In this document: piece after piece, positions 9,901-23,000 of the stretch
How positions within the stretch are numbered: the first letter of the stretch is position 1
Layout of the letters: every line of letters begins with the position of its first letter
Assembly: GCA_964036665.1 (NCBI GenBank)
Contig: OZ038526.1
Span: forward strand, 27,342,001 to 27,406,000
Source of the DNA: Gordius sp. MW1
Taxonomy: Eukaryota; Nematomorpha; Gordioida; Gordea; Gordiidae
Reading direction: 5' to 3'
Length of the DNA: 64,000 nt
Made by a program: the position numbers and the translations under genes
The notes under the pieces: model-generated
Told to the model about the DNA's origin: nothing
Database searches by the model: none
What the model saw: the letters and a program-made list of their open reading frames with translations, nothing else

Positions 9901-12900
9901 CTGTTTAAAGAAGTGATAGCACACAAGAGATTTAAAATTAAGAAAAGATCGTAAGATGATGATCAAACCAAAACTAAACGCGCCTGTGTCGTTTATAAAA
10001 TTTTAAAGAATAAAATGTATCTTTTGGTAGGAGCTAGTGTTGTAAAAACGGCTGGGTTTTGTGGTCGACCTGGAGTAAACATAAACAGACCAAAAGTTTT
10101 CTGGTCTAATTTTCTTAGTCACATAAAGACACCAAAGGTTTTTTGGTCAAATCTTTGGTCTGTTTATGTTTAATCGAATAAAACCACGACCAAACAAAAC
10201 CCAGCCCTTTTTACAACACTAGGAGGAGCTCTACAAGTTACGGTTTTAAAGAATCAGCGAAAAAACAAACCGCATTCAAATTTTGGATAATCATACCGGA
10301 TAGGATGTAAAATGATAAAAATAGGTAACTTCAAACTTTATAGCTATCAAGAAAAAGTTATTGGGACATTCCATGTCAAATCGATCATAAAAAGGCGTTT
10401 TTCGGCCGACCCCCTCAGAATTTTATAAAATTTGGTGGAAATGTTAAAACTAGTAAAATTATTAATTTTCGAAATTTTTAGCTCATTTGGGCCACTACTT
10501 TTCGAGTTATGGGCGCTCAAAGGTCGAAAATCGGTCATTTAAAAAATCGGGTTGTGACGCTATATTCAATAAAATTCATAAGTTATTGGCCCCCAAATCA
10601 TAGAATCTTGTTGTAGTAATAGGTAAGTCCTATTTCCATAGGAAAAAAAATCAAAAAACTTTTTTTTGTCGATTGGTCATCTCATAATGGCCGAAATGGC
10701 CAATATGGCATAACTACTGTTGAACCCTCTCAAACCGTTTCAAATTTGAGACAAATGTTTTATACTACCTATTAATCAAATTAAATAAAAGAGAAAGTTG
10801 GGCGGCCATCTTGAAGTGGTCATAAATTGCTAGAAACGGTATTTTATTTATTTGGCGCCAAAATGACCCTCCAAAATTGGTTTTTTTTACTCATTTAGCC
10901 ATCTTATAATATTATTATATCTATTATACAAATATTTTTGCTATAAATTAACACCCCAACCCCCCCCCCCCCCTTTAATCTTAAATCAAAATAGCGAGTA
11001 ATTTTTTCCCACAAATTATTTTATTGTAATTTGGAAACAGGCTCGTGAAATAGATAATAAAATCGTCAGGATTATTGAATATAGGCTTTAAAATTGCCTT
11101 ATCAACACAGATTGATTTCTTTTTTGGCGCGTATGAATTAATTTGTATGACCTCTAGCGCGAATTTTAAATGATGTCGAATTCTTTTAATAAAATTACTT
11201 TATCGTTTAATTTTACTATCAACTAATTATCCCCTAGACGTTCGAAATTTTGAATCTAATTTATAATAAAAATTATGACGATGAAAAAATAATAGTTAGT
11301 TTGCTTAACCCATGCGAACCCTTTCGCTTAGATAAATTTCACAAAATATCTCTAAAGAAATGGGATATATTAAAAATTGTATCACCTTTAACCTCAACCG
11401 GAGAACTTATACCTTATTTAAAACGAAATGCTTGATGCGACACTAAAACATATTGCCTTACCTAAAATATACTTCAGATATGTTAAATTAATTTTTTATA
11501 TGCGCTTGAAGACATGCCCTCCGTCATACTTTTTTTTAATACTTTTACATATCGAATAACAAACAATGAATATATACTTTGAAATAAATTATTATTTAAG
11601 GTGATTTTTCAAAGCTGTTTCTATTTCAAAATTCGAAGAAAAACCACTCCCTATTTTGATTGTAATTTATAGGAAATATGGGGGGGGGGGGGGTTGGGGT
11701 GTTAATTTATAGCAAAAATATTTGTATAATAGATATAATAATATTATAAGATGGCTAAATGAGTAATAAAACCAATTTTAGAGGGTCATTTTGGCACCAA
11801 ATAAATAAAATACCGTTTCTAGCAATTTATGACCACTTCAAGATGGCCGCCCAACTTTCTCTTTTATTTAATTTGGTTAATAGGTAGTATAAAACATTTG
11901 TCTCAAATTTGAAACGGTTTGAGAGAGTTCAACAGTAGTTATGCCATATTGGCCATTTCGGCCATTATGAGATGACCAATCGACAAAAAAAATTTTTTGG
12001 ATTTTTTCCCTATGGAGATAGGTCTTACCTATTACTACAACAAGATTCTATGATTTGGGGGCCAATAATTTATGAATTTTATTGAATATAGCGTCACAAC
12101 CCGATTTTTTGAATGGCCGATTTTCGACCTTGAGAGCACACAACTCGAAAAGTAGTGGCCCAAATGAGCTAAAATTTTCGGAAATTAATAATTTTACTAG
12201 TTTTAACATTTCCACCAAATTTTATAAAATTCTGAGGGGGTCGGCCGAAAACGTGGCGATTTGACATGGAATGTCCCTATTATGTTCAAGTTTTAAAAAC
12301 GGTTGTTAAAGGGATGGGGTCCAAAGCAAAAGGAGGCACATAAAGAGTACTTTTGAGAAATTGTCAATAGTAATAAGTCGTTGTCACCTTCGTCTCGGAG
12401 AGTTATGCGACCCATGCGAGGGAAATCTTTGAAAGTTTCCAAACAGATCGTACCCGCCGCCTCGAAACGCACAATTGCGGCCTGGTCTTGTTTGATGAAA
12501 CGCGGTCTGACTTTGCTCTTCTCCCCCGTCTTCTTATCGATCAAACAAATCAGCACCTAGCAATGCCGAGGAGCCAGAAAATTTTTATTCAACTACAACG
12601 GTAGAAGTCACGAGTAATTACATAAACGTTGGACAAAGGATACACTTTCAATTTTTAAAATATTATCATAAGGGGTCCTAAAACTGGAAAAGGTATTGGA
12701 TCGCCCATAGGCGGTAGAGTTGGACTCGCTACTTTTTTGGAGAAAAATCTCTCTATTTTAAAGTCAAAATTAGATCTCTTAAAGTGTCTGCCTTCACACC
12801 ACGCTTTTTACATAATAAAAAACTATTTTAATATTTCAAAGATTCAGCACTGTTTTCGCTCTTCAAGTGCTTTTTTACACTCGGAAATTTTAAACCTCTT

Positions 12901-14056
12901 CGAACAAAATATTAAATCTATTTTACAATCTATTTTAAATATTAAATTCAATACTCATAGCTGGTTACAAGCTTCCCTACCAACCAAATCGGGTGGTTTA
13001 GGGATTGGTGGTTTAGGGATTCGCTCACCGGCCTCAATATCTCTAGTCTCCATTATTTCATCTTATAAATCCGTACAAGATACCATTTTTAAGTTGTATC
13101 CGGTTAAAGAAGACCCGCTTCTACCCATTGCTTTAGCTACTTGGGAAAACAAGACCAATCCCGAAACACATTTGCCACAAACCTCACGACAAAGAGATTG
13201 GGATGCCGGACTTGTGTTGCACTCCGTTGATTATCTAATTTCGAGTAGCGATGCAAGTCAGTGTTCTAATTTAAGGTCGTTTTTGTTTGATGGCTCAGGT
13301 CACGAATGGCTAGAGGCCTACCCAAGCTGTCTCACCGGGATGATGCTGGAGGACTCGGAGCTTTCGTACTCCATAGCACTCCGGCTAGGGGTGAAATTTT
13401 CGAAGACATTTACTTACCGAAATTGCAGCATACTCGTAGACGAACAAGCCAGGCATCCCTTACACTGCCTGGCAAACAAATTCAAATATGCTAGACACAA
13501 TAAGGCCAACGCCTTAATTCAAAGTTCCCTGAAGAGAGCAAAGATTCCATCCATCTTGGAGCCATCGGACCCCGCCTTGGAGGGACGTATGCGTCCTGAT
13601 GGATCTTCTTTAGTCCCATGGAGCAATGGTCTTCACCTTAAATGGGACTTGACATGTATTGACCTATTTGCCCCCTCTAACTGCAACAATGATTCTTTAG
13701 CTGTTGCAGAGGGGCGGAAAACCAATAAATACAAAGCCCTATTATCCTCAAATATTTTTATTCCATTGGTTGCTTCGTGTTCAGGCACCATTGGCAAACA
13801 GGCCTTAGCTTTTTTTAAAGAGGTTGGAAGACGTTCTCCCCCGTCTAAACATTCGGTACCCTTTTTACTAAAACAAAGACTTGGTATTCTTATAGCCAAG
13901 TACAACTTTAAATCGTTCGCGGATTCTTGGCCAATTTTGGAAGATCCCCTCGATAATGATATATCCGAATAGTGTATTATTTTATTCGGCGCATTTTGCC
14001 TTTTATATTTCATGTATTTATATTATATTACTGTCAGCGGATTTTTAACAAATAAA

Positions 14057-14089
<33 letters not shown>

Positions 14090-17000
14090 TTATTCAAATG
14101 TAATCATGAAATATTAAAATGGAAAATAATAATCTCGCTAACCATGAAAAGGATTTAGATTATAGATTTATCACCTTGATAGTCACTTCTTCTGCCAGGG
14201 TGTGAACGTGCATGACAGCAGAGTAGCCCGCACAAATAATTGACTTCAATTCAAGCACCACGATCTAATGCATCAAAATATAAGTGTTAAGTATGAGGGG
14301 TGTGCAATGAGAAATAATTAGGTCTACTTACATCCGTTTTAATCCAAGATTTATCCAATTCCCCGTAAGAATAATAAAGTTTCGACCCGTTAACACTTGC
14401 AAAAATCACACAAAAGAGGCAAACTAATGCTTACCAATTGAAATTTGATATGCCCTGTATTTAATAGATCTATGCGCGCGACATAAATTAAGTCAGCCGA
14501 TCCAGATTTGATGTTTTAAAGATAGCCATATAATATGGTTTAAATGCTAATGATTCAATTAGAAACAACGCAAATTCAAACTCATGCATTAGTAATTTAA
14601 ATGGTACTAACAAATAACATAGGAATGACAGGTTAGGTTTAGTTTATTTGACTCATGTGAGGGCCATTCCATGTCGATTCGTCAAAAAAAGACGATTTTC
14701 AAGCGACCATCTCAGATCAGGAAAATTCTGGCGAGGGTGTAGGCCTCATTTATTAGCGTAATTTCGGAAAATTTTAGCCATTTTGGGCCAATGCTTTTTA
14801 TGTTATGGACGTTAAAAGGGCCAAAATCACGTTCGGGAACGTTTTATGGATATTACTATTTTTGTCATATTTTTTAAAAAGTAATTGCGTTTTTCACTCA
14901 AATTTTGCTGCATTTTGTTCCTTAAAAAGTTCTCTGTCGAAATAATTTAACCAAAAACCTCAAACTTTTGCGGTTAATTTTTGTGGTCAAATTAGTGAAA
15001 ATTATAACACCAATTTTACAATATGGACTCCTTTATGACCCATTTTTATATTTCAATCATAAAAAGTTTGGGATTGGCTATGAGATTGTCAAAAATTGGA
15101 ATAATTACATTTTCATTAAAAATATTTATAGATGGCGGTTTAATCAATTAAAGAACATATTATGATGTTTTTTTATCAAACTGCAAATAAAGAATATATG
15201 GTAAATAAATAATATTGGAATAAAAATAAACTTAAATGTTGAAGTTTTATCTACGCGATGGGCAAGTAACCGAGTTTGAAAATAAATTCAATTTTAATTA
15301 AAATTAAAAATGGTCACAACTAGCAAGCAAAATTTTTTAAAACAACTTGCATTCTGCATAAATTTCTTATATTTAGCATGGATTATCTGTAAAAAAATAA
15401 AAATATATGAGACTCATCATATTAATTTTAGTCTACCCCTATATCATTTAAGTTAAAATTCAAGATCTAACTTTTAAACTCGGATAATTGCCCATTGCGC
15501 AAAAAAAAAGATCAAAATTTAAGTTTATTTTAATTCAAAAATTATTTATTTACCATATATTCTTTATAAATTTGCAATTTGATAATAAACAAACATCATA
15601 ATACGTCATTGAGATAATTGATTATACCGCCATATATATATATATTTTTAAGGGAAATGAAATTTTTCGAATTTTTGACCATCTCGTAGCCGCTCCCAAA
15701 CTTTTTATAATATGATAATGGGTCATAAAGGAGTGCACTGTGAAATTGGTGATTTAATTTAAATGGTGTTTTTAAAATTTCACTAATTTGACCACAAAAA
15801 ATTAACCGCAAATGTTTGAATCCATAAAACGCTCCCGAACGTGATTTTGGCCCTTTAAACGTCCATAACTTAAAATAGGCCCAAAAAGGCTAAAATTTTC
15901 AGAAATTACTCTAATAAATGAGGCCTACACCCTCACCAAAAATTATCTTGATCTGAAATGGTCGGTCGAAAACGTTTTGATTTGTCATGGAATGCCCGTG
16001 AGTATTTCCATTTTTAAAGGTTTATAGTGTGCGAACATTAGCGTTACCTGTGCGTCAAATATTCGACCGGTTTTACAGGGGTTCCGCATATCGCAAATCA
16101 CGAATCCCGGGCATACGTCCTATTAAGCGATATTGAAAAATCGCGGTTGAAATCATTATAAAAAAGGGGTTAGTGAGATATATGAAAAAAACATATCTAA
16201 ATAAATTTTTTGCCCGAACTCGGCCCGGTCTGATTTTATAACTAAGCTGCCCGCCCGGCCATGCCCGAATTAATAGTACTAACCGGCCAGCAAATAATAT
16301 TTTTTAAAATTTTTAGAAATAATATGGTTATAATTTGTAGTAAAAGTTTATTTTGTTTTCCTATTTTTCTGGATAAGAACTAGGATTAACAAACACGAAA
16401 CAAAATATCCGATGCACATTCGTAAATTGGAAAATGATTTAATCTTTAAGACTAGCGTCCTAATTTTATGTGCGACCTTCTTTAGAGCGATGGCGATGCA
16501 AAATAAAAGAGCTCTAATGCAATTTAATAGGAAACGGGGGTTAATCGGAGCAGGTAATATAACGTCATGAGACCTTCCAAAGATAAATTGCACAAACCGG
16601 CACTTTATCATGTTTTTAAGACTTGTGCTGTTTTTTGTTTTTCTAAAGGGTGTATGCGATCATAGAAAAAGAGAAAATTAGCCTTTGAGCAAAGGAAATT
16701 TAATTTTCGCTATTGCACCTAAACTAATAAATGGTAAAAAGCGAAGTTTTTGAAGCACAAAAATCTAGTTTAGAGGGAAGTAGGGTGTCCCATTGATAGA
16801 TGAACCTTAATATTTTTTGTCAAACTGACTCTAGCGGATCAATGGAAAACTATAAGATTGCCTAGCAAAACTCGAAAGCTCAACGATAAATAATGAATAA
16901 AATGCGAAGAATTACTTCTTCTTCAACTCCTTTCAGCTTAATTTTAACGTTCTCCCCATTTTTGGCTTGATTAATCTCCAATTCGTCTGTCCATAATTGC

Positions 17001-20000
17001 ACAACTTCCACCACGTTCTGATTAAGATAGTGATCGGGAAGATTAGATGTTAAAAAATTGGCAAGTTACAGAAAAAAGTTGGATTACCATAAAGATTAGG
17101 GGTTAGTTTACCTTGTTGGGCATAAGGTATACGGATTGACCTTTTTTGATTTGTCCCGATTCGATTTTCCCCATCACGAGAGTCCCCATATCCTAAAATC
17201 ATCAATTAGTTTATTGTAAAAAAGATGGGGTTTGTTTGGTCGAACTTTTTAGTCGACTAAACATAAAGACACCAAAGTTTTTTTGGTCCGTTTTTCTTAG
17301 TCGACTTCTAGGCTTAGTCGACATTTGCAAAACAGACCATAGTCGCGCGTTGGTCATAGTCAAACCAAAGGTCGACCAAACAAAACCCATGGGCACAAAT
17401 TATTCTTGAAATGCGCAAAAATATTTACCTTTAAATAGAGCCTTTTATATAAACTCAAAATAAATTTTTTATTCACTTTTTAAAATGATAATTTTAAAAC
17501 AGAAAAGATATCAAGTTCATGATTTCTTAAATCTGTTTCGATAATTTTCAACTGACTAACAAATCAACCTCTTTGTCCAGGGATACTTGAAATCACTATT
17601 TTATGCATAATCGGTCGTTCGAACCCCAAATCATGTTAATCATAATAAAACCACTCTTAATTCTATAATTAGATACTCAAAAATATTGACGACTATTAGT
17701 ATTATAAACATAAAAATATAAAAATTCGGTCATTTAAAACTCGCCATAGCCCAGCACTTCTAAACTTCATAAAAAAGCAGTGGTATAATTTTCTCAGCAA
17801 CTCTGATACTGATCCAAATTTTAAATATTTGAAAAAGCAAACGATTACATTATATAACGAGTAAGCTAAGAGAAGGGTAGTGGGAGTTTAGTAATTTAAT
17901 AGCGATAAAAGGAGATTTTTCAAATTGCGTTTCTCAATTACCTTGTACCGATCGATAATGGGCACGCGGAGGGGACCTTCGTTGGTTCGAGTCATGCTGG
18001 GAAATTGCTCCAAATAATCGAGAAAGGTCGGTCCGCTAAACAAACAAAACATTAACATTCCCTGCGTCAGTTTAAAAACGGTGACCGTGATGGGAAAAGG
18101 CGGTTTTGACGGCCCCAAAAAGATAAAATAGCTACAACTTGGTTTCTTTATAGGGTCAACTTCTCAATCTTAGACAGGTATACTTACTTAATAGAGCCTA
18201 AAACCTTATAATTAGCTATGCAATTTACGGACTCACATTAGGTGAATAATGTCCTGCCTACCTTAGGTTTAGAATAGAAACTCATGATTATGTAAATGAC
18301 TCCTTTACTACCGCATAAAAACTAGCTACTGACCGTTAATTCGCTTTCTGCCCTGACCCGAGCCAAAAATCCATTTTGTGCCCCAACTGATAATTATTTT
18401 TATACATTTCTTTTTGCAAATTGTCGAACTTGTATATTTATATGAATTAATACAATAAGATCGACCCACAAAGGTGTCCCCTCTTTTGTACAAAGGTTTG
18501 TCTAGGAGACCTCACCCAACGAGTGATAATAATGCTTACGCACACGCAATATGGGTATTGTTACTGACCTATACCACGGACAAGTGTTGGGGTCGGGTGG
18601 TGGATCTTTCAGGAATGTTCCGTATAGTCCGGAACAAGGCATGAAGAATACTTCGGTTTTTACGTTGAAACCCACCTTTTTGAGAAAAGGCACTAGCTTG
18701 TCCCGACATTCGATGAATCTAGAAAGATTGGAGGGAAAAAAAGGTTGTGAAAAAGGATATCTATATTCAATGTAATATAAATGTTAATGTTCGCTCGTTT
18801 GGTTTGATAAACGTGACTAGCATAAACAGTGAGCATGAGGGTATAATATGGCCAAAATGGACTAAAAAACTTACTAACCAATACATAGATTTAAGGGAAT
18901 AATTATGCAATTTACCATTGATGTCGACCCTAAATTTAGTAATATTAGCAGCCTTCAACAAGTTTGGATCTTTGAATTGCCGCTTTTCGATTTTAAAGTT
19001 GTCTAGCCAAGGCAACTATCTAATAGTGTTGTAAAAAGAACTGGGTTTTGTTTAGTCGATTAAACACAAACAACCTTTTGTCTGTTTATGTTTAGTCGAC
19101 TAAAAGCAAAGGTCGATCATCAAACAAAACCCAGCTGTTTTTACATCAGTAGCCATCTAATGAGTTCGAACAATTGAAATCGTTAAGCGTTTTTCACGGG
19201 TAAGTAAAACTTATGTTTTTTCTAAAAAATCGCAAATTACGCGTCACATCGAGGCCATATAACATAAAAAAGCTTACTAGCTAAATGAAATATAATAAAA
19301 AATTTAAATTTTAAATTAAAACCACTTAATTTGGGGTCAATTGAGCCCAAACATCGTCGTAGTAAGGTGTTGCACGCTAATTTACATTTAAATACACGCT
19401 AATACCATTGTAAAAAATTTGGACTACCAACTCGTTTGAACTCGTATTGATACCATTAAAATAGCTTTCAATTCCCGAACAAAAACTTATATGTATATAC
19501 TACAACTTTAGGCGCAACACATTTGGGGTCATTCCGACCCCAAAGGCCCCCTAAAAACTAACCTCGCCTCATCCCATTTCACGGTGGGGTCGTCCATTTT
19601 ATTGATGAGTACGATCAAATGACGTACTCCGATGGTTTTAGCGAGCATGGCGTGCTCCTGCGTTTGACCACCCTTCTCGAAACCCGTTTCGAATTCTCCC
19701 CTACGCGCAGAAATTACCTGTAATCAACGCAGAAAACATAATATAAAATCGAGCAGAATATATTACTTAAGAGCATATCTTATTATAGAGTGACCCCTGG
19801 CACTCGATTTATACCTTAGGGAATATTTATTTAACTGTGTTGGAATTTTAGTATTAGTAAAAAAACTAATCATCGCCCTTCCTGCTTTTGTCGTTAACTC
19901 ATACAAGGTTGAAAAATGAAATTAATTGTTGAAATACTAAAATGTATGGGCCATTTAACACAAATCAAAACGTTTTCGACCGACCATTTCACGTATGGAT

Positions 20001-23000
20001 AATTTTTGGTGAGGGTGCAGGCCTCATGTATTATTGTAAGTTCTTAAAATTTTAGCCATTTTGGGCGAATACTTTTAAGTTATGGACGTTTAAAGGGCCA
20101 AAATCCAAGCGGGTTTTATAAATTTTACTATTTCGTCATATTTTTTTAAGTAATGGCGCTACACTTAATTTTTAAAATTCTCTATCAAAATAATTTAACA
20201 AAAAAACTAAAACTTTTGCGGTTAATTTTTTGCGCCTTTATATGAAATCACCAATTTTCACAATGTGCACTCCGTTATGACCCATCATAAAAAGTTTGTC
20301 GGCTATGGGATGGTCAAAAATTTGAAAAAATACGTTTTCGCCAAAAATGTTTCTAGATGGCGGTATTTATTAAAAGAACATATTATGTTGTTTGTTTTTT
20401 ATCTTATTGCAAATTTATAAAGAATACATGGTAAATAAATAATACTGGAATAAAAATAAACTTAAATTTTGATCTTTTTTTGCGCAATAGGCAGTTATGG
20501 GGATTAAAAGAGTGTATAAATCCCCGATATACAAACTAAAACTACAGTCCCATAATCACACTAAAGTCGGGGTTGAATAAAAAGTCTTAGAGTTGTATGT
20601 GTTAAGGTCGATTAGGATGGGTCAATGGTTGACTCATTTAGTTTTACCCTCAAACGTAAGAAAATTGAGATTTAAAAAGCCCGCTGCATATTTTATTTGC
20701 AAATTGAACTATGAACTTGAAATAGTTAAAAGTGAAGTTTTTTTGACTCTTGCGGTGACTTAACATAATAATGCAGCGAAGATTAGAGAGTCTATTCTTG
20801 TAAATATCCATTTTATCTAATTAGTAGTGTTTCATCAAGCGAGACTTAAACACTGGTAAAAGACTTTTAAAAGGGAGAAGAGCAAATTTGCGACACGAAA
20901 TTTTGGATGTTACGATCTGATTTTTCATTATAATTTTAAATGATTTTAACGCAATCTGCTCTCTAAATTTGTGGCATCAATTAGCTTGTAAAGGTGAATA
21001 CTTAAAGTAGAAAAAATTAAACACCCCGCAATCTTCATGACTTCGGGTCGGGTTAAAAATCTTAAAACGGGCGAGAGTCAGATTGGAAAAATAATTTTGC
21101 GCAGCTGACCAATTTGGCAAACTATAAAGAAAAAGACATTCGAAGAATCCTATAAATCATACTAGGGATGGAGAGCGTCTTGGTGTAAATTATTTCCCCT
21201 ATTCATCTTAATCTCCACTCCAAGAGGTGCAGAGACACAAATATAGTGAGCTAACTAATTACTCGGGCCTTCGGCCCTCGTGGGAAGGGGGAGAAGGGAA
21301 GGGAAGGGAAGGGAAGAGGGGAAGGGAAGGGGGACGACTCATCTGTACTTCGTATAAATGTATCATATTTGCTATGCAATTTATGGGCGAGAAAGGTGAG
21401 AAGGGGCGAGAATGCCTATAGGGGGGTATTAAATGCCTAATGATTAATTAATTATTCATACAAATTTTCCATTATAGGCAAAATGATATAGGCAAAATGT
21501 AATATAGGCAAGGGTTAGGGTTAGATTTAGTGTTTGCATCTAGTTGCGTATTACATTAGTTTTTATTGATTATGGGTCTAACAAACATTATATTATAAAA
21601 CAACACAATGTTAAGAATTTGCAGAATTGTTGGGAGAATTTTTTGTTGAATTTGAACAATTTTTAATTAAAAAAATCAAAAATTTGGCCAATGGTCACTT
21701 TTTCTCTATAGGTCAGTACCAACAGATACTCTATAAGTCAATGATAGCCAAAAAAATGGAAAAAAAAATTTGATGCTCACTTTGGCCAATGGTCATTTTT
21801 TTCCATTGGTCAGCAGCCAGGACACGGTAAAAGTGGATATAAATTCATAAGAGTAAAAAAAAACGAAAAAAAAATTTTCAAATCACATTTTGGCCAATGG
21901 TCATTTTTTTCCATTGGTCAGCAGCCAGGACACGGTAAAAGTGGATATAAATTCATAATAGTAAAAAAAACGAAAAAAAATTTTTCGAATCACATTTTGG
22001 CCAATGGTCATTTTATTCCATTGGTCAGCAGCCAGCGGACGGCCAAAAAGTGATAATAGCAATGGTAGGAACAGGAACAATCATAATAGTCAAAAAAAAA
22101 CGAAAAAAATATTTTCGATTCACATTTTGGCCAATGGTCATTTTTTCCATCGGTCAGGAGCCAGCGGACGGCCAAAAAGTCATAATAGCAATGGTAGTAA
22201 CAGGAACAATCATAATAGTCAAAAAAAACGAAAAAATAAACTCGGATTCACATTTTGGCCAATGGTCATTTTTTTCAGTGGTCAGCAGCCAACGGACGGC
22301 CAAAAAGTCTTATTATCAATGATAGTAACAAGAACAATCATAAGAGTCAAAAAAACCCGGGATTCTAACCCAAAAACTAGTTAAATTGCATAGCAATTAA
22401 AAGTAAACAACTTTTATTTATGTTTATTATATAACATTGGTCAGCAGCCAGCGGACGGCCAAAAAGTCATAGCAATGGTAGAAACAGGAACAATCATAAT
22501 AGTAAAAAAACGAAAAAAATAATTTCGATTCACATTTTGGCCAATGGTCATTTTTTTCATTGGTCAGCAGCCAGCGGACGGCCAAAAATTCTTATTATCA
22601 ATGATAGTAACAAGAACAATCATAAGAGTCAAAAAAACTCCGGGATTCTAACCCCAAAACTAGTTAAATTGCATAGCAATTAAAAAGTAAACAACTTTTA
22701 ATTGCTATGCAATTTATGGGCTCGTTTTTGGTTGTCCGTTGTCCTCCCTATCTATTTGCATTGGGTATATTAGGTTATCGATTTTTTAAATTAATGCATG
22801 AGAAAGAGGTGCCCCACCCCTCATCTCTATCTCCCTCGCTGTGTTATTTTTTAAATTAATGCATAAGAGGTGCCCCACCCCTCATCTCTATCTCCCTCGG
22901 TGTGTTATATATAAGATTTTTAAATTATCTATTATATAATAAACATAGATAAAAGTTGTTTACTTTTAATGCTATGCAATTTAACTAGTTATATAATAAA

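Noticed and set aside
11250..11435. 61-codon frame in the centre of foldback element A, considered as a transposase fragment
   Set aside because: No DDE-like or zinc-finger motif, and too short to judge.
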